Of a DNA stretch of 39,217 nucleotides, positions 1 through 9,000 are shown piece by piece; position 1 is the first letter of the stretch; every line of letters starts with the position of its first letter. Source of the stretch: an uncultured Candidatus Saccharibacteria bacterium (lineage in GTDB: Bacteria; Patescibacteriota; Saccharimonadia; Saccharimonadales; Saccharimonadaceae). The DNA lies in NCBI GenBank assembly GCA_938036915.1, contig CALHVV010000039.1, forward strand, positions 1 to 39,217. The letters are read 5' to 3'. Both the position numbers and the translations under genes were made by a program. The notes below the pieces were generated by a model. It saw only the letters and a program-made list of their open reading frames with translations, made no database searches and was not told the DNA's origin.

Positions 1-907
1 CATGAATCCAATGCAAATCGCCCACCAGCACATCACGACGCCACATTGCTTCGTCATTCATATTGCGGCTCACGTATACTACATTCGCTGCCATGTCCTT
101 ACCGACGACGTAATAGGGCAAGCCGCCGCCGACATCCAGCCCATGGCGCTGACCCAGGGTGTAAAAGATCGCACCGTCGTGCCGGCCTAACACTGCCCCT
201 GTTTGCTTGTCGATAATATCACCCGGACGAGTGGATACATACTGGCTGAGGAAGTCTCGCATGCCAACGTTGCCAACGAAACACACTCCCATCGATTCCT
301 GCTTGCGCGCCGTCCAGAGGCCACGCTCACTGGCCATATGCCGCACCTGCTGCTTGGTATAGCCACCAAGCGGGAAGAGTGTATGCTGGAGTGCATCACT
401 CGTCACGCGGTAGAGGAAGTAGGTCTGGTCTTTCGCAGCGTCGGTCGCGCGGTAGAGGCGATCAGGCTGGAATGAATGTTCTTGATTAGTCTCCGCGTTA
501 TCATCCTCTGTACATACACCACCGGTCTGCGCATAATGGCCAGTAGCGATGAGGTCAGCCCCACGCTCGCGCGCTGTATCGAGAAAAAGCCGAAACTTAA
601 TCTCTTGGTTGCACATAATATCAGGGTTAGGCGTGCGCCCAGCTTGATACTCGGCTAGCATGTAGTCTACCACCTTGTGCTTGTAGTCGTGCTCAAAATC
701 AAAAACGATAAAGTCGATACCCAGCTGCACCGCGACCCGCTTAGCATCAGCTAAGTCTTCCGCCCAGGGGCACTGCATACCAGGTAGGTCTTGACTCCAG
801 TTTTTCATATACACACCGGTCACGTCGTAGCCCTGCTCAACCAGCAGTGCTGCGGTGAGACTGCTGTCCACTCCACCACTCATCCCGACAAAGACGCGCT
901 GCGTCAT
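1..907 (-). CDS. mnmA: tRNA-specific 2-thiouridylase MnmA (3' end cut by window edge)
   Basis: MnmA adenylates and thiolates U34 of tRNAs for Lys, Glu and Gln in the cytoplasm. The 302 visible residues carry the PP-loop ATPase signature SGGVDSS at residues 10-16. The two catalytic cysteines of the family are both present: C99 in PNPDIMCNQEIKF and C209 in MGVCFVG. The family is usually about 360 aa, so roughly the last 60 residues lie outside the window. The ATG overlaps the stop of the upstream YdcF-like gene as ATGA, so it is translated by coupling. It is the third gene after a cysteine desulfurase, the enzyme that normally starts sulfur transfer to MnmA. The reading frame is intact throughout. 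Identification is by motif and is secure. Confidence 0.96.
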   Translation of the reverse strand, partial: MTQRVFVGMSGGVDSSLTAALLVEQGYDVTGVYMKNWSQDLPGMQCPWAEDLADAKRVAVQLGIDFIVFDFEHDYKHKVVDYMLAEYQAGRTPNPDIMCNQEIKFRLFLDTARERGADLIATGHYAQTGGVCTEDDNAETNQEHSFQPDRLYRATDAAKDQTYFLYRVTSDALQHTLFPLGGYTKQQVRHMASERGLWTARKQESMGVCFVGNVGMRDFLSQYVSTRPGDIIDKQTGAVLGRHDGAIFYTLGQRHGLDVGGGLPYYVVGKDMAANVVYVSRNMNDEAMWRRDVLVGDLHWIH

Positions 908-1509
908 GGTTGCACCGCCTTAAACCAGCCAATCTTCACCAACTCTTCAATCGTCAGTTGCCAACCACTTGGCGTGAGCCACCAGGTGTCTGACCACTGT
1001 TTGTCGGTGGTTACAGGGTGGCTGCGCATAGCGATATGCGGCACATACTGGCCAAACTCCAGCGCAACGCGGCGCGAGTGGTAGGCACTGGTGACGAGGA
1101 TAATCGAGTCAAGATTCTTTTGACGGAGGAGTTGGCCCGTTTTTTTGGCATTTTGGCGGGTTGTTTCGCTTAGTTCCTCGGTGAGGATGGCACGGTCGGG
1201 CACACCGGCCGCTACAGCTTGGCGGCGCATTGCCTCGGCATTGCTGGGGCCAGTTTTATCGGCGGCAGCACCTGAGAAGACGATGAAGCGTGCCCATCCA
1301 TTTTGGTAGAGGCGAATCGCTTCGGCGGTGCGGGCCTGGGTATCGCCACCACTCACTGCCACAATAGCATCAGCAGCCTGGCACTGCTCAGCACTACTCG
1401 GGGCTGCTTGGCACGCGGCAAGGTCGTCGCGCGTCAGCCAGCGCCCACCAAGCCAAACGAGAAGCATCAGGGCGATAAATATCCCAGCAAGCCAGCGTAA
1501 TAACTTCAC
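904..1509 (-). CDS. YdcF/DUF218-family membrane-anchored protein
   Basis: This 201-aa protein has one N-terminal hydrophobic segment (about residues 7-24) followed by a DUF218/YdcF domain. Family hallmarks visible are AIVAVSGGD (48-56), the central ETTRQNA (115-121) and the SAYHSRR block (141-147). YdcF-like proteins are linked by family knowledge to envelope functions such as SanA-type vancomycin resistance, but the biochemical role is unsettled. The start codon is GTG and overlaps the stop of the cysteine desulfurase gene as GTGA, and its own stop overlaps mnmA. It therefore sits in the middle of a tightly coupled three-gene operon. Its link to tRNA thiolation is not obvious and may only be transcriptional. 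The family call is good; the function is unknown. Confidence 0.88.
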   Translation of the reverse strand: MKLLRWLAGIFIALMLLVWLGGRWLTRDDLAACQAAPSSAEQCQAADAIVAVSGGDTQARTAEAIRLYQNGWARFIVFSGAAADKTGPSNAEAMRRQAVAAGVPDRAILTEELSETTRQNAKKTGQLLRQKNLDSIILVTSAYHSRRVALEFGQYVPHIAMRSHPVTTDKQWSDTWWLTPSGWQLTIEELVKIGWFKAVQP

Positions 1510-2669
1510 CGCCGCACCTCCTTCATCCGCTGCTGCTCATGCTGCACTGCTGCAATGATACACTGCGCCGCGCGCTGGCAATTCTCCTCGGTCGAGAGCC
1601 GCCCCAGGCTGATGCGTAGACTTCCGTCGGCTACCTCTGGCGATAGGCCAATCGCGGTGAGGACATGGCTGCGCAATCCTTTATTGGCCGCACAGGCGCT
1701 GCCAGTCGCCACGAGCACACCATCGCGCTCAAGTAAGAAAATGAGCCGCTCGGCATCTACCCCCGGGAACGAGATGTGTAGATGCCCCGCCAAGCGGTGC
1801 TTCATATCACCCGAGATAACTGCCGTGGGGATGTACTCACATAGCGTGCGCTGCATACTGTTGCGCAGACGTTCAAGGCGCTGTGCCTCGGATTTGCGGT
1901 GTGCTTGGGCATATTCAAGCGCCGTTGCAAAGCCGACCGCACCGGCCACATTCTCTGTCCCACTGCGTAGGCCACGCTCTTGCCCACCGCCAACGATGAG
2001 CGGATCAAGCCGCACTTGGCTAGTTAGCCACAAGAGGCCAACTTGCTTAGGGCCATATATCTTGCCCGCATTAAGCGTTAGTGCATCCACGCCAAGGCGC
2101 GCCACATTAATATCGAGCTGGCCTGCCCCCTGCGAGGCATCACTGTGGAGGTAGAGCGGCGTTGGTTCACCCGCTTCGAGTCGTCGCTGGCGCTCACGGG
2201 CTACTACTGCGGCAATTGCCCGCAGTGGCTGGATCGTTCCCAGCTCATTGTTAGCTAGAGCAATACTGACGAGTACCGTCTCTGGACGAATCACCTGGGC
2301 TATCGCTTCGGGCGTCACCACACCCTTTGGGTTCGCTTTCACCACGGTCACATCATGCTGGTGCGCTGCTGCCAACACAGCATGGTGCTCTATATTTGCC
2401 GTTACCACATGGCCGTGTACGCCAGCAAACATGAGGTTAATCGACTCCGTTGCACCAGCCGTCATAATAATTTCATCTGGCTTGCCGCCCAGCGCCACCG
2501 CTAGGCGGTGCTTCGCCTGGCGATAGGCCTGTCGCACCGCTACTGCCGGTGCATAAGGACTAGACGGGTTAAAAAACTGCTCTGCAAAGTAGGGCTGCAT
2601 CGCCGCCAAAACACGGTCATCCATCGGCGTGGCCGCTGCGTAGTCGCAATATATCATCTCTGGTTTCAC
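1506..2669 (-). CDS. iscS: cysteine desulfurase (IscS/NifS family)
   Basis: A PLP-dependent enzyme that takes sulfur from L-cysteine as a persulfide. The 387-aa length is normal for the family. The PLP lysine is K203 in NAGKIYGPK, the cofactor-stacking histidine region is EHH (94-96), and the persulfide cysteine is C326 in ATGSACAANKG. The start is GTG, chosen because a TATACT -10 box lies only 7 nt upstream and because it gives the expected N-terminus before YCDYAAATP. Downstream are a YdcF-like gene and mnmA with 4-base overlaps, so the likely sulfur acceptor is MnmA. No IscU, SufU or Fe-S scaffold gene is seen nearby. Dedicated tRNA thiolation is an inference from this context. NifS-type rather than strict IscS orthology is possible. 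Confidence 0.94.
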   Translation of the reverse strand: MKPEMIYCDYAAATPMDDRVLAAMQPYFAEQFFNPSSPYAPAVAVRQAYRQAKHRLAVALGGKPDEIIMTAGATESINLMFAGVHGHVVTANIEHHAVLAAAHQHDVTVVKANPKGVVTPEAIAQVIRPETVLVSIALANNELGTIQPLRAIAAVVARERQRRLEAGEPTPLYLHSDASQGAGQLDINVARLGVDALTLNAGKIYGPKQVGLLWLTSQVRLDPLIVGGGQERGLRSGTENVAGAVGFATALEYAQAHRKSEAQRLERLRNSMQRTLCEYIPTAVISGDMKHRLAGHLHISFPGVDAERLIFLLERDGVLVATGSACAANKGLRSHVLTAIGLSPEVADGSLRISLGRLSTEENCQRAAQCIIAAVQHEQQRMKEVRR

Positions 2670-2676
2670 TCCAATT

Positions 2677-2685
2677 AGTATAGCA
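2677..2685 (-). promoter_or_regulatory. extended -10 promoter of the cysteine desulfurase operon
   Basis: On the minus strand TGC-TATACT ends 7 nt before the GTG start. Transcription would begin at or next to the start codon, giving a leaderless mRNA. No Shine-Dalgarno sequence is present. The element overlaps the end of the preceding transcription unit. Confidence 0.7.
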
Positions 2686-2687
2686 CT

Positions 2688-3125
2688 CTAGTCCGGATCG
2701 GCGAAACGCTGGCCAGTATTGGGGTCAACGTGGTAAATCTCGCGTGCTACCCGCTCATAATAGAGGCGCGTCGCCATAACGAAATTACGGAGTTCATCAC
2801 CGATCAGGTAGCTGTAGCGAGCGCCCTCTTGTGCTTTGAGGATGCCTTGGTCGTTAATCTCGTAGCGGATGGTATTGGTCTGGATATGACGCCTCTCGTC
2901 CGTCCACTCTTCGTGCCAAATCCAGGTTTTTTCGTCTAAGCAAAAGAATTCGCGGTGCCGCCCCTTCTCCACTGGGCCAAACAGTTCTGCTCCAATCTCG
3001 CTCTCGAGCGTGATGAGCTCGCGCTCGGTATAGCGCTTAAAGGGCCGCTTCTTCGACTTACCAACACTGGTATCGCCCGCCAGCAACGCGTAGGCCTTGC
3101 CAAGGAGTGAGCTTGGCTTTTTCAC
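2688..3125 (-). CDS. conserved hypothetical protein (Saccharibacteria-type)
   Basis: A 145-aa soluble protein with a basic N-terminus and an aromatic-rich core, including FFCLDEKTWIWHEEW near the middle and RLYYERVAREIYHVDP near the end. I recall similar proteins in other Saccharibacteria genomes, but I cannot name a domain or a function. The GTG start overlaps by one base with the TAG stop of the upstream gene, so it is read from the same mRNA as metG, tatD and the 165-aa hypothetical. No signal peptide or membrane segment is visible. The alternating charged and aromatic pattern suggests a small beta-rich fold; that is only an impression. Confidence 0.8.
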   Translation of the reverse strand: MKKPSSLLGKAYALLAGDTSVGKSKKRPFKRYTERELITLESEIGAELFGPVEKGRHREFFCLDEKTWIWHEEWTDERRHIQTNTIRYEINDQGILKAQEGARYSYLIGDELRNFVMATRLYYERVAREIYHVDPNTGQRFADPD

Positions 3126-3622
3126 TAGGCAACGAGCCCCCAGTGAGACTGATCATCTGGCCCAGCTTCTTCATCAATCTTTTTGTTCCAAAAATCGGAA
3201 TTAATCTCATCATCAGCAGTAAAAGACTCCTTAAGAGCACTATTCACGCCAGTCATTCCACTATTCTCTGCAAGTAGCTTGCTCGCATCTTGACTGCCAT
3301 TCGTCCTAAGCCGATCTTTACGCATTTCTAGCACAAGACTCGTTACCTGTGCAGCATAGAGTATATTCTCACGATAAATTGCTTCTGGGGATACCGTCTT
3401 GCCCTTATTCTCATCCCTTGTCGTGCCATTATATGCACGCAAAGCATCAGCAAGTCCTGCTGCAACACGCTTCGCCCGCCGTTCTGTCATGAGATCCTCA
3501 TACGACATAATACCAGAGCGATTCTCATCGTCTTGGGGTTTTGACTCCTGCGTCGCATCGCCCTTATGTGTGGGCTGTTGTTGTGGTGTGTGATCTATCG
3601 AAAAGAAACTCTCGCCGCTCAT
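3125..3622 (-). CDS. hypothetical protein, hydrophilic
   Basis: A 165-aa protein. The first 40 residues are polar and probably disordered (many Q, D, S and T). A helical middle follows, from MSYEDLMTERRAKRVAAG to LVLEMRKDRLR, then an acidic tail ending in WGLVA. No catalytic motif, signal peptide or membrane segment is visible and I do not recognise the family. Its ATG overlaps the tatD stop as ATGA, and its stop overlaps the GTG of the next hypothetical gene. The fixed placement with the 145-aa protein suggests the two work together, which is inference from coupling only. Confidence 0.75.
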   Translation of the reverse strand: MSGESFFSIDHTPQQQPTHKGDATQESKPQDDENRSGIMSYEDLMTERRAKRVAAGLADALRAYNGTTRDENKGKTVSPEAIYRENILYAAQVTSLVLEMRKDRLRTNGSQDASKLLAENSGMTGVNSALKESFTADDEINSDFWNKKIDEEAGPDDQSHWGLVA

Positions 3623-4467
3623 ATATGAAATAACCTTTGTACATTTGCCGTTGTGGCGGTGGCGATGCGCGCGATAGGCAAACCTTTCTTAGCTGCTTGG
3701 TCGCGGGCTACCTCCTCCACATAAGCCGGTAGGTTGATTCTACCACGGAAGGGCACCGGAGTCAAGAAGGGGGCATCGGTTTCGAGCAGCATGGCATCGA
3801 GTGGGAGATCGGTGTAGAGCTGCTGCTGAGCACTGTCCTTCGTGAAGGTGCTAATGCCATTGACGCCAATAAATAAGCCGCGAGCACGGCTCTGCTCAAG
3901 CTGCGCCTGAGTATCGGTAAAGCTGTGCAGAACGCCGCGCACTGGCTGGGCGTCGTAGATAGGCCAAAAGTCCTGCCATACTGCACCGTGCGCTTGTTTC
4001 TCGTCGCGCACGTGGAAGCTAACGGGCAGCTGAAACTCCGCCGCGAGCTGCAACTGCGCCTGGAGGCATTGCTGCTGCGCTGGGCGGGCACTATTGTCAT
4101 AAAAATAATCCAGGCCAATCTCCCCTACCCCCACAATGACAGGCCGGCCCTGCCGCAGTGGCTTTTCAGCGAGAAGCTCGCGGATAGCTGTAATACCCGC
4201 TTCGCCCGCTGCTTCGGCATCATGGGGATGAATACCAACTGCTGCATAACAGTGGTCGCGCGCCAGGGCAAACTGCACCGCCTGACGCGAGCTGCGCACA
4301 TCCGTCCCAACGCAGATCATGGCAATGCCAGCCTGGACAGCCTGCTGGTAGGCTGTCTCGCGTGCTGCATCGTCGTAGAACTCGCTATCGTGTAGGTGGC
4401 AGTGCGAGTCGATGAGACGCGGCATGGGTGGCGTACTACTGTGAGTATGTGTCGTATCACTTGTCAT
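3619..4467 (-). CDS. tatD: TatD-family metal-dependent hydrolase (DNase)
   Basis: A 282-aa TIM-barrel hydrolase of the TatD family, which acts as a metal-dependent deoxyribonuclease. Metal ligands expected for the family are all visible: H22 and H24 in DSHCHLH, E116 in GVGEIGLDYFYD, H152 in FHVRDE, H181 in LHSFTDT and D231 in LLETDAPFLTP. An in-frame extension upstream overlaps metG and has no family similarity. I chose the ATG preceded by AAGGAG with a 7-nt spacer on the minus strand. It follows metG by 16 nt. The metG-tatD order is common in bacteria, and two hypothetical genes follow with overlaps. Confidence 0.95.
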   Translation of the reverse strand: MTSDTTHTHSSTPPMPRLIDSHCHLHDSEFYDDAARETAYQQAVQAGIAMICVGTDVRSSRQAVQFALARDHCYAAVGIHPHDAEAAGEAGITAIRELLAEKPLRQGRPVIVGVGEIGLDYFYDNSARPAQQQCLQAQLQLAAEFQLPVSFHVRDEKQAHGAVWQDFWPIYDAQPVRGVLHSFTDTQAQLEQSRARGLFIGVNGISTFTKDSAQQQLYTDLPLDAMLLETDAPFLTPVPFRGRINLPAYVEEVARDQAAKKGLPIARIATATTANVQRLFHI

Positions 4468-4483
4468 AGCTATACTCCTTTGT

Positions 4484-5980
4484 TTATGAGGCGGCGTGAG
4501 CTCGTGGGTCAGGAGTGTGAATATAGCGCTTCGGGAACAGCGGTGGGACGTCAGCCGGCACGACGCCAGTACCAAAGATAGTGTGGATAGCCTGAGCGGT
4601 GGCAGGCATGAATGGCACAAGCTCATCGGCAATCTGCAGCAACGTACTGGCCGCATAGGCTAAGACTTCACTCAGGTGCGACTCGGCATCGTGGTCGGTG
4701 GCGCGGCGCTTGGCGATCTCCCATGGTTTGACCCGCTCAAGGTATTGGTTGAGGCTGCGGACAGAACTCCACACTTCATCGAGTGCTTTGTCGAACTCCA
4801 GTCGCTGCATCATGTCGCGGTAGATGGTCATATCGTGCTCGGCTTGCGGTGCATCGCCAATCACTCCTGCTTGGTAGCGCGTCAGCATGGCTGCCACCCG
4901 CTGCACAAGGTTGCCGAGGTCGTTACCGAGCTCACCGTTGTATGCCTTCTCAAATTTCTCCCAGGTGAAGTCTCCATCGTCTTGGGTAGGAATATGGCGA
5001 GCAAAGAAGTAACGGAAGGCATCAGCCCCATAGCTCTGGATAATCTCCATTGGGTCGACCACATTGCCGACTGTTTTGCTCATCTTGCTACCCCCAACGT
5101 GGACAAAGCCGTGGACGAGCAGCGTCTTCGGTAGTGGGAGGTCGAGCCCGAGCAGCATAGCGGGCCAGATCCCTGCGTGGAAGCGCAAGATATCCTTGCC
5201 AATGACTTGCACATCGGCTGGCCAATACGCCTGCCACTCGGCCCTATCCGGATAGCCCAGTACCGTAATGTAGTTGGCTAAGGCATCGAGCCAGACGTAC
5301 ATCACCTGGCTGTCGTCGCCTGGCACTGGCACGCCCCAGCTCAGTGTCTTGCGCGGACGGCTAATTGAGACATCTTGGACGCCATTTTTGATAAGCTCGA
5401 GGAACTCATTTTTGCGAAACTCGGGCACGATTTTCATCCGGCCTTCAGTAATAGCTTGGCGAATCTGCTCGGTAAAGGCACTCGCCTTGAGGTAGTAGTT
5501 CTCCTCTGAGACGCGCTCATACGGCGTTTGGTGATCAGGGCATATGCCATTCGTCTCGTGGACTTCCTTGTCGGTAAAGAATGCCTCATGCCCCACGCAG
5601 TACCAGCCCTCATAGGTGTGCTTGTAGATCAGCCCCGCCTGAGCAAGCCGCTGCCAGATGTACTGCACTGCTGCAACGTGGTGTGGGTCAGTCGTGCGGA
5701 TAAAGTCAGTGTATTCTGCGCCAACTGCCTCCATCAAGACCTTGAAGTTGCCATACATGCTGTCTACATAGCCCTGTGGGTCGAGCCCATTCGCCTGAGC
5801 CTTGGCAGCGATTTTATTACCGTGTTCGTCCGTACCAACTTGGAAGCGTACCTCGTGGCCATTTTGCTTCTGATAGCGCGCCCAGATATCGGCCAGGAGA
5901 TAGTCGAGCGCATTGCCAATATGCGGCTTACCGTTGACATAAGGAATAGCAGTGGTGATGTAGGCGTGTTGTTTGGTCAT
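4484..5980 (-). CDS. metG: methionyl-tRNA synthetase
   Basis: A class I aminoacyl-tRNA synthetase that charges tRNA-Met. The 498-aa protein has the HIGH-type motif as HIGN (20-23), the substrate region FQVGTDEHGNKI, and KMSKT (299-303). Cysteines C128 and C147 sit where a reduced zinc knuckle is expected, so this resembles the short single-knob form. The protein stops after the anticodon-binding domain and lacks the C-terminal EMAP/tRNA-binding domain found in many MetG proteins. The ATG lies 6 nt after a TATAAT box with no Shine-Dalgarno sequence, so the mRNA is probably leaderless. It leads the operon with tatD and two hypotheticals. Confidence 0.96.
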   Translation of the reverse strand: MTKQHAYITTAIPYVNGKPHIGNALDYLLADIWARYQKQNGHEVRFQVGTDEHGNKIAAKAQANGLDPQGYVDSMYGNFKVLMEAVGAEYTDFIRTTDPHHVAAVQYIWQRLAQAGLIYKHTYEGWYCVGHEAFFTDKEVHETNGICPDHQTPYERVSEENYYLKASAFTEQIRQAITEGRMKIVPEFRKNEFLELIKNGVQDVSISRPRKTLSWGVPVPGDDSQVMYVWLDALANYITVLGYPDRAEWQAYWPADVQVIGKDILRFHAGIWPAMLLGLDLPLPKTLLVHGFVHVGGSKMSKTVGNVVDPMEIIQSYGADAFRYFFARHIPTQDDGDFTWEKFEKAYNGELGNDLGNLVQRVAAMLTRYQAGVIGDAPQAEHDMTIYRDMMQRLEFDKALDEVWSSVRSLNQYLERVKPWEIAKRRATDHDAESHLSEVLAYAASTLLQIADELVPFMPATAQAIHTIFGTGVVPADVPPLFPKRYIHTPDPRAHAAS

Positions 5981-5986
5981 AGGGGT

Positions 5987-5995
5987 ATTATAGCA
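5987..5995 (-). promoter_or_regulatory. extended -10 promoter of metG (leaderless)
   Basis: TGC-TATAAT on the minus strand ends 6 nt before the metG ATG, which places the predicted +1 at the A of ATG. A loose -35 (AAGACA, 18-nt spacer) falls inside the end of the preceding large gene. The box occupies almost all of the 24-nt gap between the two genes. Confidence 0.72.
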
Positions 5996-6004
5996 TGGGG
6001 CGAG

Positions 6005-9000
6005 TTAGGGTGTCTTGGGCTGCTGCCGCTTGGCGATATCAATTGACACATCAAGCTGATCCGCACGCTGCACAAGGGTGATTGTATCGCCCATGTCAGT
6101 TCTCCAGGTGGTTGAGATACGTATATCCTCCGTGATATGTTCAATCTCACCTATATTATCACCATCGACTGGTTCACCCCACGCTGCGCGCCCAGCCTGC
6201 GCGTAGCAACGATAAAGGTCAAGACAATCCATGACAGGTAACTGACTTGCAAAACATATCTTTACCTGAGTGACAGTATCCTTATGACTAGACACTTGCA
6301 TCGACAGCGCCCCATCATGATACCACCGTACCGCCTTCATATGGGGCATTATGCTCATTATCCGCCAGCCCTGCTGTCGCATCGCGTCATCAAACTGCTC
6401 CATGGATAGCGGCCACACCTGACTCAAAATACGATTGACTTGAGCAGTATATTGCTCTGGGGTGAGATATACCTGCATTTTGGCATCGAACTGCTTTTTC
6501 ATGAGCCAGTATGTGCGAAAACCAGGCGCACCTTGTGCGTTATGCTGCTGCACCCCAAGACGGGCAAGATCAAAATTGATCATATACGGCTGGCCGCTAT
6601 CGAGCTGAGCGGTAGCAAGTTGACGACTTGCAGACTCAAGCTGTGGCAGTTGCCACGTCCAATTAAGCATGTCGACTGGCGACGTAATGCCGCTTATATC
6701 GCGTAAACGTACGACGCAACCATGGGCTGCTGCACGTAGTGCTTGGTCAGAAGCGGCTTTTGGCACGTGGCACTCCCAGTCATACTTACCTTTTCTGAAT
6801 CCAAGTGCGCATAATTGTTGTTGTTCATCAGTTGTTAGTTGAGCAAAGCCAGTTCGTCTTGTACATCCATCAAATGAGATGACTACATGCGCGTCATCAA
6901 CCACCCCTAGGCCTTTCAATCGTATGGCAGTCCGTTGTTTCCAGCTTTCCATTGCATCTACCATTATGGCATACTGCCGCGGCTGCCTGCAAAACGACTG
7001 CAGTGTCTGATATAACGCATCCTCAAACACCTCCCATGTTGGGTAGGCAAAGTCAGCAGTTAGTGATGTGTCGCTTGCAAGCGTTGTATCTAACGCTGGA
7101 TTATGCCACTCATACCACACAACCTCAAACTTTGCATACAAGATTGACTCTGAGAAAAGCTGCCTTTTATGATCTGCTTCAGTGGCTGGCCTGATGCCAA
7201 GCGTCAGACGCTTATACGATGGCATATCCTGAGATGGCATAATCCAGTGCGCAACATGACGATCTCGTTGCAGCTGTGCCGCGCCCCATGCGTGATTGCC
7301 CGCCTCAACATACGTCTGCCACAATACACGAACATCATCAGTGTTCATACCATCTGGCAACTGGAAGGTAAACGAAAGGGTATATTCCTGAGAGTTATCC
7401 TCATTTGGCCAATCGATCGCGGCAAGCACACCAACCTGGCTTGACTCGGTAATCCGATCATTGCGCCAACCAAATATGTTGCTCACTGCCTCAAAGTTGA
7501 GCTGAACTGACGACTTAGTCAATTCATCAAACCAGTTCATAACGTTGATAAAACTACGCGAGGTCATGTAGTCATGGTCGTGCGCTTGTGCAACTTGTTG
7601 TATATTAAGTGTTATAGAGACACTTTGCTGCTGTTCTGTTTTACTGTGCCACAGCGTGCAAGACTCACGAATAATCTGCTTGTCCTTCACGTAATGACGG
7701 CACCACGTGATCATATTTTGCCGGGGTGTACTGTACGATGAGTCTACTCCACCCCAGACAGTCGCGCCATACTCAGTACAGTAAGCGTAGAACGCCTGCG
7801 CCTCAGCAGGTGATAGCCCATCAACGGAAAAGTTCATCACATTCCGCTTGTCTTCACAAATAATGCTTCGACGGTGCTGCGCTGGAGATACAAGGTGAAT
7901 GACGTTATTGACACATCCTGGCTGCGTATCTATCTCCCAATCAAGCTCCTGTCGAATAGCATCAAGCGCCTCATGCTTCGTCATAGGCCATGATAGCGAC
8001 CCTATCCCGTAAAGCCACTTCATAACCTCGTCTTCGAGACGATCTGAGAGACCATAGTTCCTTAGCAGCTGGTCTCGATTAAGTGCGCAGAACTTCTTAC
8101 TGTACTGGCGATAGATCGCTTCATTATCAGGGTGCAAATTGACACTACGCACGCCAGCTTGTTGCAAGTCATCATTTGCGCTGTAGAGCTGGCCAGGATC
8201 AATTGTATCTTTTCGCCACAGCCACCAGCTATCCCTCTCAATCTCTGGGGTGCGTACTGTCCATACCAGAAGGCGGCTTGGCTCGCTCACACCCTGGCTA
8301 TCACGCAGCCAAACTACACACCCATGGGCCGCCGCACGCAACTGCTCTTTACGAGCCGATTGTGGTAATCGACACTCCAAGCGAAACGCCTCATCATCCT
8401 CGACGAAGCCACACGCTTGTAGTTGATCCTTTTCTGCCTCGCAGAAGAAGTCAACCATGCTAATCACCATCTCTGTCGGGCATTCAGTTCCTCGGCCGGC
8501 AAACTTGATAATAGTATTACCCCGCCGGAGCTCTGCTTCATCACTATCAAATAGCAATGTGTATTGGCGTGGCTGCACGTTGATCTGACAGAGCGTTTGG
8601 TAGAGCCCTTCTTCAAATACATCCCATATCTGATGAGTCGCGGTGGATTGTTGAGGTGCTACTGGAGGCGGTACAACACCATATGGGTTGCTCATTCGAT
8701 GACGCTGCTGCTCGGTATCTACGGTGATGGTTGTATACAAGATGTAACTCGAACGCAGTCCATGATCGTTATCGTCAAGGGTTGCTGGTCGCATACCAAG
8801 TGTGATGGTCACACCAGTTGGCAACCTCCACTGCCAGCATAGTGATGAATCAAACGACGATTGTTGGGGTGTCGCGACACCCCATACATTGGTCCCTGCT
8901 TGACGATATTCGACGAGCAGACCGAGTATCTCATTTTTGCGTGCGTCGCCAGGCAAACAGTACTCAAGAGTCAGATGACGTACAGGCCTTTTTCCTCCTG

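Noticed and set aside
4467..4656. Longer tatD start
   Set aside because: The extension lies inside metG in another frame and is not TatD-like. A good Shine-Dalgarno marks the internal ATG.
4484..5980. HIGN in place of HIGH in MetG as an inactivating change
   Set aside because: The fourth position varies among class I synthetases and all other motifs are intact, so no loss of function is implied.
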